From contig JBNKDE010000016.1 of assembly GCA_050288105.1 (NCBI GenBank), positions 1-64,000 on the forward strand: DNA of 64,000 bases. Reading direction: 5' to 3'. Both the position numbers and the translations under genes were made by a program. The notes under the pieces are model-generated. The model did not search any database. It saw only the letters and a program-made list of their open reading frames with translations, and was not told the origin of the DNA. Shown piece after piece: positions 1-8,758 of the stretch (positions are counted from its first letter, which is position 1; every line of letters starts with the position of its first letter). The stretch is from JACNJF01 sp050288105. Its GTDB lineage: Bacteria; Pseudomonadota; Gammaproteobacteria; GCA-001735895.

Positions 1-2
1 AT

Positions 3-524
3 TTTAAAGACCGGGGCTTTTTCGGTAAGGACTACGGTACATTGATGATGTCGTTATACATCAAGAAAGCGCCAGATTCGTTGGGTTTAACGACTCTGGA
101 GCCATTGGATTTCATTGACATTATTGTCGATGATATACAAAAAAATATGCCAGAGAACCCTGATCCTTCGGATTATTATCCTGACTATTTTGCCGGTTAT
201 CGTGAGATTTGGAGAAACGATCAGCGGTGGGTGAAATATATTCAGGACGTTGGGGAACCTCATCAGCTTGTGATATTGAACGCCATCCCGGTTACCAGAG
301 GTCACTATATTGTCGCCGAGTTCATCTCAGCTCCCAATGACGGTATCAATACCAGAGGTTTTGTCGAACAATTCACCAAGCCCTTCATTGAAAAGATCAT
401 GCAAAGTTTTGAGGTCGAATACTTACCTGAAAATCCAGTAAAGCAAGCCGTTATGAGCAGGGATGGGCCACCGCTTTTGCAGTTGATTGAAGATAAAAAA
501 GAACGTCTGGAAGCACAACAGTAA
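3..524 (+). CDS. Hypothetical protein, C-terminal part (5' end outside window)
   Basis: The reading frame is open from the first bases of the window to a TAA at 522-524, so the gene most likely starts before the window. Candidate internal starts (TTG at 42, ATG at 45 and 48) have no convincing ribosome binding site and the frame upstream of them is free of stops. The visible 173 residues are acidic and rich in aromatic residues, with a Tyr/Asp-rich stretch (DYYPDYFAGYREIW) and no signal peptide or membrane segment in the visible part. I do not recognise the family. The gene is followed by a T-rich stretch (527-534) without a hairpin and is convergent with the HDOD gene. Confidence 0.6.
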   Translation, partial: FKDRGFFGKDYGTLMMSLYIKKAPDSLGLTTLEPLDFIDIIVDDIQKNMPENPDPSDYYPDYFAGYREIWRNDQRWVKYIQDVGEPHQLVILNAIPVTRGHYIVAEFISAPNDGINTRGFVEQFTKPFIEKIMQSFEVEYLPENPVKQAVMSRDGPPLLQLIEDKKERLEAQQ

Positions 525-568
525 TTTTTTTTACTACTATTAACAGGGCATATCTGGTCGCCGGATTA

Positions 569-1444
569 TTAGCTACATCTAGTAAATTCAAGGTTCTCAA
601 GTATGTTGCGTAACATCATTACTACCTCCTGTTCTTCCATATTTACATGATTTAACACAGGCCCCTTAAATCGAATCCACTCAAAACTGGGCTGGTCAGT
701 ACGGTATAGATCTAGCGCCAGCCCGGCCAGTTTTAGGGTGACGAAGAGGCGGGTTTTTTCATCTTGCGGCTCAGCCAGGTTGGCTAACAGGTGATCAACC
801 TTGTGGTGATTTGTGATGACCTCGCTGACCTCCTCAGGCAAACCCCATTCCTGACAGATCAATCCACCGACGATGGCATGGTTGATATTATAATGCTCAT
901 CCTCAATATCGGTTAACAGCTCGCTCTCTGACTGTTCTGCCAGGCTAAAAGTGTTTTTATAGTCCGAATACTGGCTTGATATCAGGGGGATGCCGGCATC
1001 ATGAAATAAACCGGTCAGGTATGATTTATCCGGGTTGATACCGAGCAGAGTTTCAGCGAGCACTTTACTGACCTGAGAAGTAACTTCAGCGGATTCCCAA
1101 AATCTGGGAAAGATAATCCCGTTTTTTTCATACACGCGGTTTAATAAAAAGCCCCTGACCAGATTTATGGTCATGTTCAGGCCGATTAAATTTATCGCCT
1201 GTTGAATAGAGTCGACCCGGTTCGCCAGACCAAAATAGGCTGAATTGACTAACTTTAAAACAGCGGCAGAAATGGCAACGTCGCGACTGATCAATTCAGC
1301 GACCAATGAAAAGTCACAGTTTGGTTTTTCAACTTCATTTGAAATTAAATGTAGTAGTTCGGGTTTGGCGGGAATAGGGAAGTTGATCGCCAAACGCGAA
1401 ATCTCTTTTTGATCACTGACTTTATTCAAGTCATTATGGGTCAT
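569..1444 (-). CDS. HDOD domain signalling protein
   Basis: A 291-residue soluble protein. The HDOD domain, an HD-related output or protein-interaction domain of bacterial signalling, fills roughly residues 15-220. Diagnostic stretches are FPIPAKPELLHLI, a segment with SRDVAISAAVLKLVNSAYFG, and QQAINLIGLNMTINLVRG; the later LFHDAGIPLI and NHAIVGGLICQEWGLP parts match the second half of the domain. There is no catalytic phosphodiesterase HD-GYP motif and no receiver or EAL domain, so it is a stand-alone HDOD protein of unknown partner. It is monocistronic, with a 294-bp gap to aceA. No strong ribosome binding site is seen before the ATG at 1444, so the start is only probable. Confidence 0.88.
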   Translation of the reverse strand: MTHNDLNKVSDQKEISRLAINFPIPAKPELLHLISNEVEKPNCDFSLVAELISRDVAISAAVLKLVNSAYFGLANRVDSIQQAINLIGLNMTINLVRGFLLNRVYEKNGIIFPRFWESAEVTSQVSKVLAETLLGINPDKSYLTGLFHDAGIPLISSQYSDYKNTFSLAEQSESELLTDIEDEHYNINHAIVGGLICQEWGLPEEVSEVITNHHKVDHLLANLAEPQDEKTRLFVTLKLAGLALDLYRTDQPSFEWIRFKGPVLNHVNMEEQEVVMMLRNILENLEFTRCS

Positions 1445-1651
1445 AAACTTAGGCTAAATTTAGATGTTAGCTCTACTTCTAGCACAAAAAGATAAATATG
1501 CGCGTAAGGGTTTTAATGCCCAGTAAGTCAGCAGGCTGATATGGCGCTTACAGTATCTTTATGGAGGAGGTGCCGGAAATTGTGCCAATGTTGCTACGCC
1601 GCCACACTCCGGTAACGGATAAATCAACCGCCTAATCATTTTGGGGGGTAT

Positions 1652-1683
1652 AAAAAAAGGCGCTACCCTTACTGGATAGCGCC
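1652..1683 (-). terminator. Rho-independent terminator of aceA
   Basis: Inverted repeat GGCGCTA (1659-1665) and TAGCGCC (1677-1683) with an 11-nt loop. On the minus strand it is followed by seven T residues (A run at 1652-1658). It lies 56 bp downstream of the aceA stop. The rest of the 1445-1738 gap shows no gene. Confidence 0.85.
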
Positions 1684-1738
1684 TCAATTTCACCAGGCCT
1701 AAATAGCCTGTCTGTTTCGCGTTATTGAGTCTTAACGC

Positions 1739-3334
1739 TTATGAGAACTGATTCATGGTGTTGTCTTTACCCGCTGCTTTGAGTGCAGCTTCACCCGAGA
1801 AGTATTCCTTGTGATCATCACCGATGTCAGAACCTGACATGTTCTGGTGTTTGACACAGGCGATACCTTCGCGAATTTCCTTACGCTGAACACCCAGCAC
1901 GTAGCCCAGCATACCCTGCTCGCCGAAGTATTCTTTGGCCAGGTTATCGGTAGACAGTGCGGCTGTGTGGTAGGTCGGCAGTGTAATCAGGTGATGGAAG
2001 ATACCGGCATCACGTGATGCGTCAGCCTGGAAGGTACGGATGCGCTCGTCGGCTTCGTTGGCCAGGTCTGTACCATCGTATTCAACACTCATCAGGTTGT
2101 CACGGTTATAGGCGGATACATCTTTGCCCGCTTCAACCCATGCATCGAAAACCTGTTGACGGAAGTTTAGCGTCCAGTTGAATGATGGTGAGTTGTTGTA
2201 AACCAGTTTCGCATTCGGGATCACTTCGCGTACCCGGTTAACCATGCCACCAATCTGGCCGATATGTGGTTTTTCGGTTTCGATCCAGATCATGTCGGCA
2301 CCGTTTTGCAGCGAGGTAATGCAATCCAGTACGCAACGGTCTTCACCTGTACCCGCACGGAACTGGAACAGGTTGCTGGGTAGACGCTTGGGACGCAGCA
2401 GCTTGCCGTTACGGTTAAGTACGACGTCACCATTTTTCATGTCTTCTGGGGTAACTTCTTCACAGTCGAGGAAGCTGTTGTACTGGTCGCCGATATCGCC
2501 GGGTTCGTTGGTGACCGCGATTTGTTTGGTCAGGCCAGCGCCCAGTGAGTCGGTACGCGCCACGATAACGCCATCGTCCACACCCAGCTCAAGGAATGCA
2601 TAACGTACCGCGCGCACCTTGGCGAGGAAGTCTTCATGCGGCACAGTAACCTTGCCGTCCTGGTGACCACATTGCTTTTCATCAGAAACCTGGTTTTCAA
2701 TCTGAATACAGCAGGCGCCTGCTTCGATCATCTGCTTGGCCATCAGGTAAGTCGCTTCAGCGTTACCAAATCCAGCATCGATGTCGGCAATGATCGGCAC
2801 CACGTGGGTTTCATAGTTATCGATCTGGTTCTGGAGATCTTTTTCCTTCACCTGATCACCGGCTTCACGAGCCGCATCCAGTTGACGGAATAGACCGCCC
2901 AGTTCGCGTGCATCGGCCTGGCGCAGGAAGGTGTACAGTTCTTCGATGAGTGCCGCAACTGAGGTCTTTTCATGCATTGACTGGTCGGGCAGGGGGCCGA
3001 ACTCAGAACGCAGCGCTGCAACCATCCAGCCGGACAGGTACAGGTAACGTTTTTTGGTAGTCCCAAAATGCTTTTTGATAGAAATCAGTTTTTGCTGGCC
3101 GATAAAACCGTGCCAGCAACCTAATGACTGCGTGTACTCAGATGAATCCGCATCGTAGGCTGCCATATCTTCGCGCATGATCGCGGCAGTATATTTGGCA
3201 ATGTCGAGACCGGTCTTAAAGCGATTCTGCGCACGCATGCGTGCAACATATTCCGGGTTAATGGCATTCCAGCTATCGCCGTTTTTAGCGCACAGGTTGG
3301 CTGCTGCCTGGATATCATTTTTGTATTGAGTCAT
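1739..3334 (-). CDS. aceA: Isocitrate lyase (long 531-residue type)
   Basis: Isocitrate lyase splits isocitrate into glyoxylate and succinate, the first step of the glyoxylate shunt, and is needed for growth on acetate or fatty acids. The sequence shows the metal-binding segment DIDAGFGN at residues 184-191 and the catalytic-cysteine signature KQCGH at 220-224. The 531-residue length and the KQCGHQDGK version of the signature match the long form of Pseudomonas and Colwellia rather than the 434-residue E. coli enzyme. A strong hairpin terminator follows it, and a divergent LysR gene starts 119 bp upstream, so it is monocistronic. No malate synthase gene is present in the window. Confidence 0.97.
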   Translation of the reverse strand: MTQYKNDIQAAANLCAKNGDSWNAINPEYVARMRAQNRFKTGLDIAKYTAAIMREDMAAYDADSSEYTQSLGCWHGFIGQQKLISIKKHFGTTKKRYLYLSGWMVAALRSEFGPLPDQSMHEKTSVAALIEELYTFLRQADARELGGLFRQLDAAREAGDQVKEKDLQNQIDNYETHVVPIIADIDAGFGNAEATYLMAKQMIEAGACCIQIENQVSDEKQCGHQDGKVTVPHEDFLAKVRAVRYAFLELGVDDGVIVARTDSLGAGLTKQIAVTNEPGDIGDQYNSFLDCEEVTPEDMKNGDVVLNRNGKLLRPKRLPSNLFQFRAGTGEDRCVLDCITSLQNGADMIWIETEKPHIGQIGGMVNRVREVIPNAKLVYNNSPSFNWTLNFRQQVFDAWVEAGKDVSAYNRDNLMSVEYDGTDLANEADERIRTFQADASRDAGIFHHLITLPTYHTAALSTDNLAKEYFGEQGMLGYVLGVQRKEIREGIACVKHQNMSGSDIGDDHKEYFSGEAALKAAGKDNTMNQFS

Positions 3335-3404
3335 GGGTAATCCTTGGTATTGGAATTGATAACGTGGTCCATAGTATGTTTATCCTGAATATAATTGAAA
3401 TAAA

Positions 3405-3443
3405 TGGTGGTTATATTTACTATTCACCAAACAAATAGTGGTG
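3405..3443. promoter_or_regulatory. Candidate LysR operator between aceA and the lysR gene
   Basis: The 119-bp divergent intergenic region holds three alternating copies of a pentamer: TGGTG at 3405-3409, CACCA at 3425-3429 and TGGTG at 3439-3443, forming two overlapping dyads. Dyads in a shared divergent promoter are the usual arrangement for LysR self-regulation and control of the neighbour. This is inferred; no binding site for this regulator is known to me. Confidence 0.4.
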
Positions 3444-3453
3444 TGAGGCCGTT

Positions 3454-4389
3454 ATGCAAACTGATCGTTTCGATCTGAATCTGCTGGAATACCTGGATGT
3501 ATTGTTACGCGAACGCAATGTAACGCGTGCCGCAAGCCACCTGGGGCTGAGTCAACCGGCGATGAGTAACGGCTTAAGGCGGTTGCGCGTGATGTTCAAT
3601 GATCCATTGCTGGTCAGGACCAGCGAGGGCATGACGCCGACCGAACGTGCGCTGGAATTACAGCCGCAGATCCGCGAAGTGCTCTCCAGGGTGGATCAGG
3701 CGGTACAGCCACAAACGGCTTTTGATCCTGCCACAGCCGGGCGGGTATTCCGCATAATGGCCAGTGACTACGCCGAATCCACCATCTTCCCCAATATCCT
3801 GCATCGCCTGCGTGAAGAAGCTCCAGGCATCGTGCTAGATATCATGACGCCGAGTGATGTGAGCTTTCTGGATGTCGAGCAGGGCAAGGTAGACCTGGTC
3901 ATCAATCGCTTCGACAGTATCCCGTTATCGTTCCACAAAAAGACCATCTGGCTCGACAGCTTTGACTGCCTGTTCAGTGCGCAGAACCCGATCCGCGATA
4001 ACTTTAACCTCGAAACCTACCTGCAGGCGCAGCATGTATGGGTGAGTAAGACCGGTATGGGCGTGGGTGTAGGCATAAACCCGGACGACGTGCAACGCCT
4101 CGGCTGGGTGGATGAAGCGCTTGCGCGCATTGGCAAGAAACGCCATATCTCGATCTTTACCCGTCACTATCAGGCCGCCATGTCACTGGCTGAGCAAAAG
4201 GATTTGATTGTGACGATTCCCTCACGTGCCGCACAGCTCAAGCAACAAAACCCGCGCGTCATCATTCGCCGACCGCCGTTTGAGATACCACCGTTAGAGT
4301 TAACCATGGCGTGGAGTCCATTGCTGCAGAATAATCCAGCGCATCAGTGGATGCGCAGATTGATTGTTGAAGTAACGCAGGACCAGTAG
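3454..4389 (+). CDS. LysR family transcriptional regulator
   Basis: A 311-residue regulator. An N-terminal winged helix-turn-helix at about residues 6-65 (FDLNLLEYLDVLLRERNVTRAA, then SQPAMSNGLRRLR) is followed by a two-lobed LysR substrate-binding domain at about 90-300. The helix-turn-helix follows the NodD/LeuO/SyrM-like pattern (LNLL, then MSNGLRRLR). It is divergent from aceA with dyads in the shared intergenic region, so control of isocitrate lyase is a reasonable inference. The effector cannot be read from sequence. Confidence 0.93.
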   Translation: MQTDRFDLNLLEYLDVLLRERNVTRAASHLGLSQPAMSNGLRRLRVMFNDPLLVRTSEGMTPTERALELQPQIREVLSRVDQAVQPQTAFDPATAGRVFRIMASDYAESTIFPNILHRLREEAPGIVLDIMTPSDVSFLDVEQGKVDLVINRFDSIPLSFHKKTIWLDSFDCLFSAQNPIRDNFNLETYLQAQHVWVSKTGMGVGVGINPDDVQRLGWVDEALARIGKKRHISIFTRHYQAAMSLAEQKDLIVTIPSRAAQLKQQNPRVIIRRPPFEIPPLELTMAWSPLLQNNPAHQWMRRLIVEVTQDQ

Positions 4390-4437
4390 AGTTAGAATTT
4401 GGAGAGCCGGTTATGACCCGATGGGTAATTTATCCAG

Positions 4438-4659
4438 TCACTTAGCACCGAGACGACGCATTACAAAAATAGTCGCTGCGCTGGCAGCGATCATTGCCAT
4501 TAATAATACAGGCCATATAAGCGGAATGATTTCCCAGCCAATGGCTACCATGGTCCACTGCTCACCTGTAGTCGAAATCGACAGGGCATATTGTTCCAGC
4601 ATATAGTCACTATACATCCAGAGAAGCGCTATGAGCGCAGCTGATATTGCAAAACACAT
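4438..4659 (-). CDS. Small two-helix membrane protein
   Basis: A 73-residue protein with two hydrophobic segments (about residues 3-20 and 42-66) and a short positively charged end (MRRLGAK), as expected for a small inner-membrane protein. The ATG at 4657-4659 is preceded on the minus strand by an AAAAGGAC ribosome binding site about 10 nt away, which favours this strand over the overlapping plus-strand frame. The family is not recognised. It is convergent with the lysR gene. Confidence 0.55.
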   Translation of the reverse strand: MCFAISAALIALLWMYSDYMLEQYALSISTTGEQWTMVAIGWEIIPLIWPVLLMAMIAASAATIFVMRRLGAK

Positions 4660-4819
4660 AAATGTAACGGTCCTTTTTATTTAAGCCTCTGACAGGCCTG
4701 TTGCCGGTTTAATATGCTGGGATGTTGCGTTTATTCTTGATAAATCGGGTGCCCAAAAATTATGCCCGATGATTTAGACTCAGTGTAGGACTCAGGGTCC
4801 TACACCGAAAGTACGCTGC

Positions 4820-5326
4820 CTAAAAAGAGGTTTCCAGCGTATAGCTACCCGGCCCGGGATCATATGAATTAGCGACGATTATATAACTACCCGCATCCAG
4901 CGATATCGTGATCTGAGCATCGAAACCGCTTGTACCACCCCCGCTATCATCATCTAAAGCAAGGACATTTGCTTCCGCTGCGGTACATCCTGCGGAACAA
5001 GACGTGGATCGATCGAGTAGTACTAGTAGCGAGTCCACATCATTTGACCTCATAGTGATCGTCATTGTTGCCGGAGAACTTAGGGTAAGACGGTATTCAT
5101 CGGCATAAGAAGTATCGGTTGAAGTTGGATCAAGATCAGACATTCGGCAATCGCCGGCGTCAAATTCACCATTAAGCAGGCTACTGGGACCTATATCGGT
5201 TACCGTACCACAGCCACTACCACTACCACTGGATGAACTGTCACCGCCGCCGCATGATGCCAGGAATAGAGACATCAGGGCCAATAAGAGAAGATTCGAA
5301 ATAACGTTCCTATTTCGTTTTTGCAT
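4820..5326 (-). CDS. Putative lipoprotein with pre-peptidase-like C-terminal domain
   Basis: The start is placed at the ATG at 5324-5326, which has an AGGAAAG ribosome binding site and gives a standard lipoprotein signal; the frame is open further upstream without support. The 168-residue product has a charged N-end, a hydrophobic core and a lipobox LASC at about residues 24-27, then a Gly/Ser linker. The C-terminal part (DEYRLTLSSPATMTITM, then LLVLLDRST, and SYIIVANSYDPGPGSYTL) resembles the beta-sandwich pre-peptidase domain found at the end of secreted proteins, here without an enzyme. It probably sits in the outer membrane or periplasm; its role is unknown. Confidence 0.75.
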   Translation of the reverse strand: MQKRNRNVISNLLLLALMSLFLASCGGGDSSSSGSGSGCGTVTDIGPSSLLNGEFDAGDCRMSDLDPTSTDTSYADEYRLTLSSPATMTITMRSNDVDSLLVLLDRSTSCSAGCTAAEANVLALDDDSGGGTSGFDAQITISLDAGSYIIVANSYDPGPGSYTLETSF

Positions 5327-5783
5327 AATTATACTTTCCTGTAAATATTCAAAGTGCCTCAAACTATCATTCATTGATATTGAGTAAATTGATCTGCATC
5401 ATTCGGTTTCTATTTGACGGGCAGCCCAACTCAACGGTGAACAATAATACTCCGATGGTAATCACTGTATTGCTAAGATTCTCAGCTCGTTATGGCCGAT
5501 GTGAAACGGGCTGAGGTTACGGCGTCAGGAAGCTATACCAACCAAAGGCTGTGTTTCGATGTGGCCGTGTTGCGCCTCAGAGGCAAGCCTTACAGAGATC
5601 ACAGCATCGAAAGTCGAGTGCGATGAACCTCCACCTGGGCAGCAACGTAGGCCTTCAATAGGATAGCCTGGCGATCAACAATAAATGGGCCAGAGTTGAT
5701 AAGGCTTTAATTTGCATCTATTTGATCCCGCTTATGTGTTGCTATTGGATAAATAATTCAGGGTGCAAGAAGGATAGCACAGG
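5327..5783. other. Intergenic region without a visible gene
   Basis: About 457 bp between the lipoprotein start and the end of the CvpA-family gene. I see no supported gene, terminator hairpin with a T tract, or repeat. The promoter of the lipoprotein gene must lie here, but no clear -35/-10 pair stands out. Confidence 0.5.
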
Positions 5784-6857
5784 CTATTCAGGCTGAGGTT
5801 TGTCAGAGTAGAAAACTCGTCCCTTGTCGTCTTTCCATCTGTAAATTGGCGTTGGTTCCTTCGCTTGCTCCTGTTGCTCTGCGCTGGCTATTGGTGTGGT
5901 TTCAGCAGGCGTGGCCTGTTCGGAAAAAATGATATCGGTCAGCTCCATCACGCGCCCGTCGCCAAGTAATTCCAGTGGATTATTAGACGACAGGCGTTGT
6001 TTAAAATCGGCATCGTTGATAATTGCTTGCAGGCGTTCGTTGTTCCTGACCTTTTGCACGCGGCGCCAGATGTCACTGAATTTGGCGGCCAGGGCGGCGT
6101 CATTTAATGGCTCCGAATCGTTTGCATCTGTCAATCCGGCACTATTTACCAGCGAACGTATGTCTTCATTTTGCAGTAGTTGGCGAAAGGCGGGTATCTG
6201 TTGAACGGCTTGTACATCGCCGCTATTCAATATGGCCTGATTATCCGGATTTTGTAGTAGCTCATGCAGGTCAGAGTTTGCACTCAGGCGTTTGATACGC
6301 AGCCCGATATCGGCGGGCGCCTCGACCAGTGCTGTCCCCAGGTTGACGATTTCAGGTTGATCCGTGGTCAGGCGCAAAGCGCTGCCAACGACCTTGCCTG
6401 CTGCCTGCCCTGCCAGCTTTTCGATCATTGAGTCGGGAGCGGCAGTATTTGTGTCAGAGCCAATGTTATTCATATCTCGGATATAACCAAGACCCCATAC
6501 AGCGATGGTACCGACAATGACACCTGTCAGTAAACCGATTGCAGCACCCCCCACGGCGGAGGCTTTCGACGAGTCAGCATTGCGATGCATGAGCAAACGA
6601 ATGAACGCAAACAGGATGCTCACCAAAACATTGGCCGCGATAAACAATGTCAGTGCAGCCAGAATGACCGGCCACAACCCATCAAGACCGGTTTGTGCAT
6701 GCAAGTAATCAGTCGTGGGTTTGATCAGGAAGATAACAGCAACATAGCCTGCGACCAGCCCCAGAATACGCGATAACGATTTCATGAGCCCATTGCGATA
6801 GCCGCGGTAGACAAAAAACAGGGTCACAACCACGAAGATGACTAAAGATAAATCCAT
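5784..6857 (-). CDS. CvpA family membrane protein with C-terminal DUF4124-like tail
   Basis: The start is placed at the ATG at 6855-6857, behind a GGAG ribosome binding site; a TTG five codons upstream is less likely. The 357-residue protein opens with four hydrophobic segments in the first ~160 residues, matching the CvpA fold (MDLSLVIFVVVTLFFVYRGYRNG, GLMKSLSRILG). A long Asn/Leu-rich soluble region follows (about 160-310). The end carries PIYRWKDDKGRVFYSDKP, typical of DUF4124, a short extracytoplasmic module. CvpA proteins are linked to colicin V export and envelope stress survival; the fusion to a DUF4124 tail suggests an envelope function. No partner gene is adjacent. Confidence 0.8.
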   Translation of the reverse strand: MDLSLVIFVVVTLFFVYRGYRNGLMKSLSRILGLVAGYVAVIFLIKPTTDYLHAQTGLDGLWPVILAALTLFIAANVLVSILFAFIRLLMHRNADSSKASAVGGAAIGLLTGVIVGTIAVWGLGYIRDMNNIGSDTNTAAPDSMIEKLAGQAAGKVVGSALRLTTDQPEIVNLGTALVEAPADIGLRIKRLSANSDLHELLQNPDNQAILNSGDVQAVQQIPAFRQLLQNEDIRSLVNSAGLTDANDSEPLNDAALAAKFSDIWRRVQKVRNNERLQAIINDADFKQRLSSNNPLELLGDGRVMELTDIIFSEQATPAETTPIASAEQQEQAKEPTPIYRWKDDKGRVFYSDKPQPE

Positions 6858-7004
6858 GCGTTTGCTCCGCAAAAATCAGCTGGTTTGTTACAGGCACATC
6901 CGTGCTGGAGTACCCAGGAGTGGAGTATACGAAGCTTCTCAAATCCTGACAAACCGCTGTCACTGCATGCGTTAAATTCCATTTGAATCATGAGGCAAAT
7001 TCTG

Positions 7005-7053
7005 TCAGCTTCCAAGGCTGGATGTAGCGAGTTCGAGTCTCGTGCCCGTTTCA
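7005..7053 (+). pseudogene. 3' tRNA remnant (tRNA-Gly(TCC)-like)
   Basis: A short stretch reads like the 3' two thirds of a tRNA. It has an anticodon arm TCAGC-TTCCAAG-GCTGG, a T arm GCGAG-TTCGAGT-CTCGT with the conserved GTTCGA core, and an end TGCCCGTTTCA resembling an acceptor strand plus a mutated CCA. The order and spacing match gammaproteobacterial tRNA-Gly. No 5' acceptor strand or D arm is found upstream, so it cannot be a working tRNA. It could be the scar of an element that used a tRNA 3' end as its attachment site. Confidence 0.45.
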
Positions 7054-7106
7054 GTTTTATAGGCATAAGCGTTGCGTACTAAAAGCAGGTACCTATACAT
7101 TTACTC

Positions 7107-7685
7107 TCATTGCTTTTTTGCCTCAGTCCAAATGCGAGAAACGTCAGTGGACGCCAGCCACTCCTCAAACTGAGATCGATAAGTTTCCCACGGTTGCGTA
7201 AGCGGTCTCCTGGGATCCTCGCTTAATGAGTAAGCCATCCCCTCGATCAGCCATGACGGGAGGAGGAAACAGCGAATTACACCCAACTCCTGTACCTGTA
7301 GCTGATGAATCAACTCGTGGCGAACATAATATGGCTTCCATGCGCGCGGACTAAATGCCGTACCGAATGAAGCAAACGAGACAGCGGATCGTTCCCCCAA
7401 CCCAAAGTCTCTGGCGCAGGCCCAGCTGGAACAAAATACGACCTTTGGTTCTCTGCTAAAAGTTCCGAGGTTGGATGCCAGGAACGCTATCGCCTGTGAA
7501 CGTAATTTTTGGGCTTTGTCGTAATCTTGCTGACTCTCGACGCATACCCCGACATCATCACAGTGCACACCTGACCACTCTGGCGCTATTAACCGAACGG
7601 GTTTAATTACAAACCAGGCCAGTACTGGGGTGGCGATGAATATTAAAATAATGAGTCTTATGATTCGGTTTTTAAGTATGATCAT
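7107..7685 (-). CDS. Membrane-anchored putative zinc metallopeptidase
   Basis: A 192-residue protein with one N-terminal membrane anchor (about residues 7-26) and a soluble domain likely on the periplasmic side. It carries the zincin motif HELIH at 123-127, followed about 20 residues later by WLIEGMA (145-151), whose Glu would be the third zinc ligand of a gluzincin-type site. Cysteines at 42, 48, 85 and 90 could form disulfides, which fits a periplasmic location. The family is not one I can name; M1/M48-like peptidases share this layout. Activity is inferred from the motif only. It is monocistronic. Confidence 0.6.
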   Translation of the reverse strand: MIILKNRIIRLIILIFIATPVLAWFVIKPVRLIAPEWSGVHCDDVGVCVESQQDYDKAQKLRSQAIAFLASNLGTFSREPKVVFCSSWACARDFGLGERSAVSFASFGTAFSPRAWKPYYVRHELIHQLQVQELGVIRCFLLPSWLIEGMAYSLSEDPRRPLTQPWETYRSQFEEWLASTDVSRIWTEAKKQ

Positions 7686-7926
7686 AGTGAGTGATTTATC
7701 GCTTCAGTGCGCTTTTTGCTTCCCCTTTGATTTCTCATTTCATGTTGCAGGCTAGATTATCGAAACTCATGTCTGTACCTGATCTCAGGAAGTGTTCTGG
7801 TTAGCAGGAGGCTATAGTCCCTGTCGTATTTTAAGCTCATTTTGATAGCCCACACCAGATCTACATTGTGGCTTTCAATCTTCTGAGGAATACGCTTTTC
7901 TCAATTGATACTAACCAGATGAAGTT

Positions 7927-8673
7927 TTACGACTTATTGCGTACGGCGATGGGGTTGCTGCCAAAGTGGCGCTGGAAGGCTCGTGTCAGAGCCTCGCTTG
8001 AACCATAGCCATAGCGTGCAGCGATCGACTGAATACGATCTCCACGTTGAATATCCTGATGTGCCAGTGTCATACGCCAACGACGCAGATAGCTTTGCGG
8101 GGTTTCGCCGACACGTAACAGAAATAATTCTGCAAAGCGGCTAATGGATAGTCCTGCAATCTCAGCAAGGTCGGCATTGGTCCAGTTTTTCCCCGGCATT
8201 TCGTGCATTGAAACAATCGCGCGACTGAGCCTGTTGTCGGCCAGTCCGCCCAGCAGGCCTGGGACGGTACTGCCTTGTTCTAGCTGCCGGCGCAGTATCT
8301 TGATCAATAGCACTTCTCCCAGGCGGTTGATTACCCCGCCGGACCCGCAGCGTTGTGCTTCGGCTTCATTCTCGAGTAGCTGTACCAGCCTGCAAAGATC
8401 GGGATCTTGCTGGATATTTATTTCAATGAGCTCGGGCAAGTTGCCGAACAATGGATTGTCACGACCTCCCCAGTCGGTACAGGCGCTAAACATGATGCGC
8501 TCTTCGTCCAGCGTCAGGGCAGGTAATGGGGAAAGCGCTGATAACAGGATACGGGTAGGCTGAGCGGTTTCATTGTGCTGCAGCACGACCAGGTTAAGCG
8601 CTGTATGGTGCTCGGGGGTAACGTTTAAGCTGAAGCGGTCTATCAGCGATGAAAGTCGGTCATATCGAGACAT
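7927..8673 (-). CDS. AraC family transcriptional regulator
   Basis: A 248-residue regulator with an N-terminal cupin-like sensing domain (about 1-130) and a C-terminal AraC double helix-turn-helix (about 150-245). Visible parts are LAEIAGLSISRFAELFLLRVGETPQSYLRRWRM in pieces, and YGYGSSEALTRAFQRHFG, the signature of the second helix-turn-helix. The N-terminal domain resembles the cupin_6 class often paired with a small oxidoreductase gene. It is divergent from the peroxiredoxin-like gene with only 85 bp between starts, so it very probably controls that gene. Confidence 0.9.
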   Translation of the reverse strand: MSRYDRLSSLIDRFSLNVTPEHHTALNLVVLQHNETAQPTRILLSALSPLPALTLDEERIMFSACTDWGGRDNPLFGNLPELIEINIQQDPDLCRLVQLLENEAEAQRCGSGGVINRLGEVLLIKILRRQLEQGSTVPGLLGGLADNRLSRAIVSMHEMPGKNWTNADLAEIAGLSISRFAELFLLRVGETPQSYLRRWRMTLAHQDIQRGDRIQSIAARYGYGSSEALTRAFQRHFGSNPIAVRNKS

Positions 8674-8758
8674 ATCGGTGTTTTGATCAATTAATTCGGA
8701 TTTATTTGATATTAAACGCTGATAAAATCAATAGCAAGTCATCACCAGGAAAATCATT

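Noticed and set aside
4421..4606. Plus-strand 61-codon frame opposite the small membrane protein
   Set aside because: The minus-strand frame has membrane helices and a ribosome binding site; this one does not.
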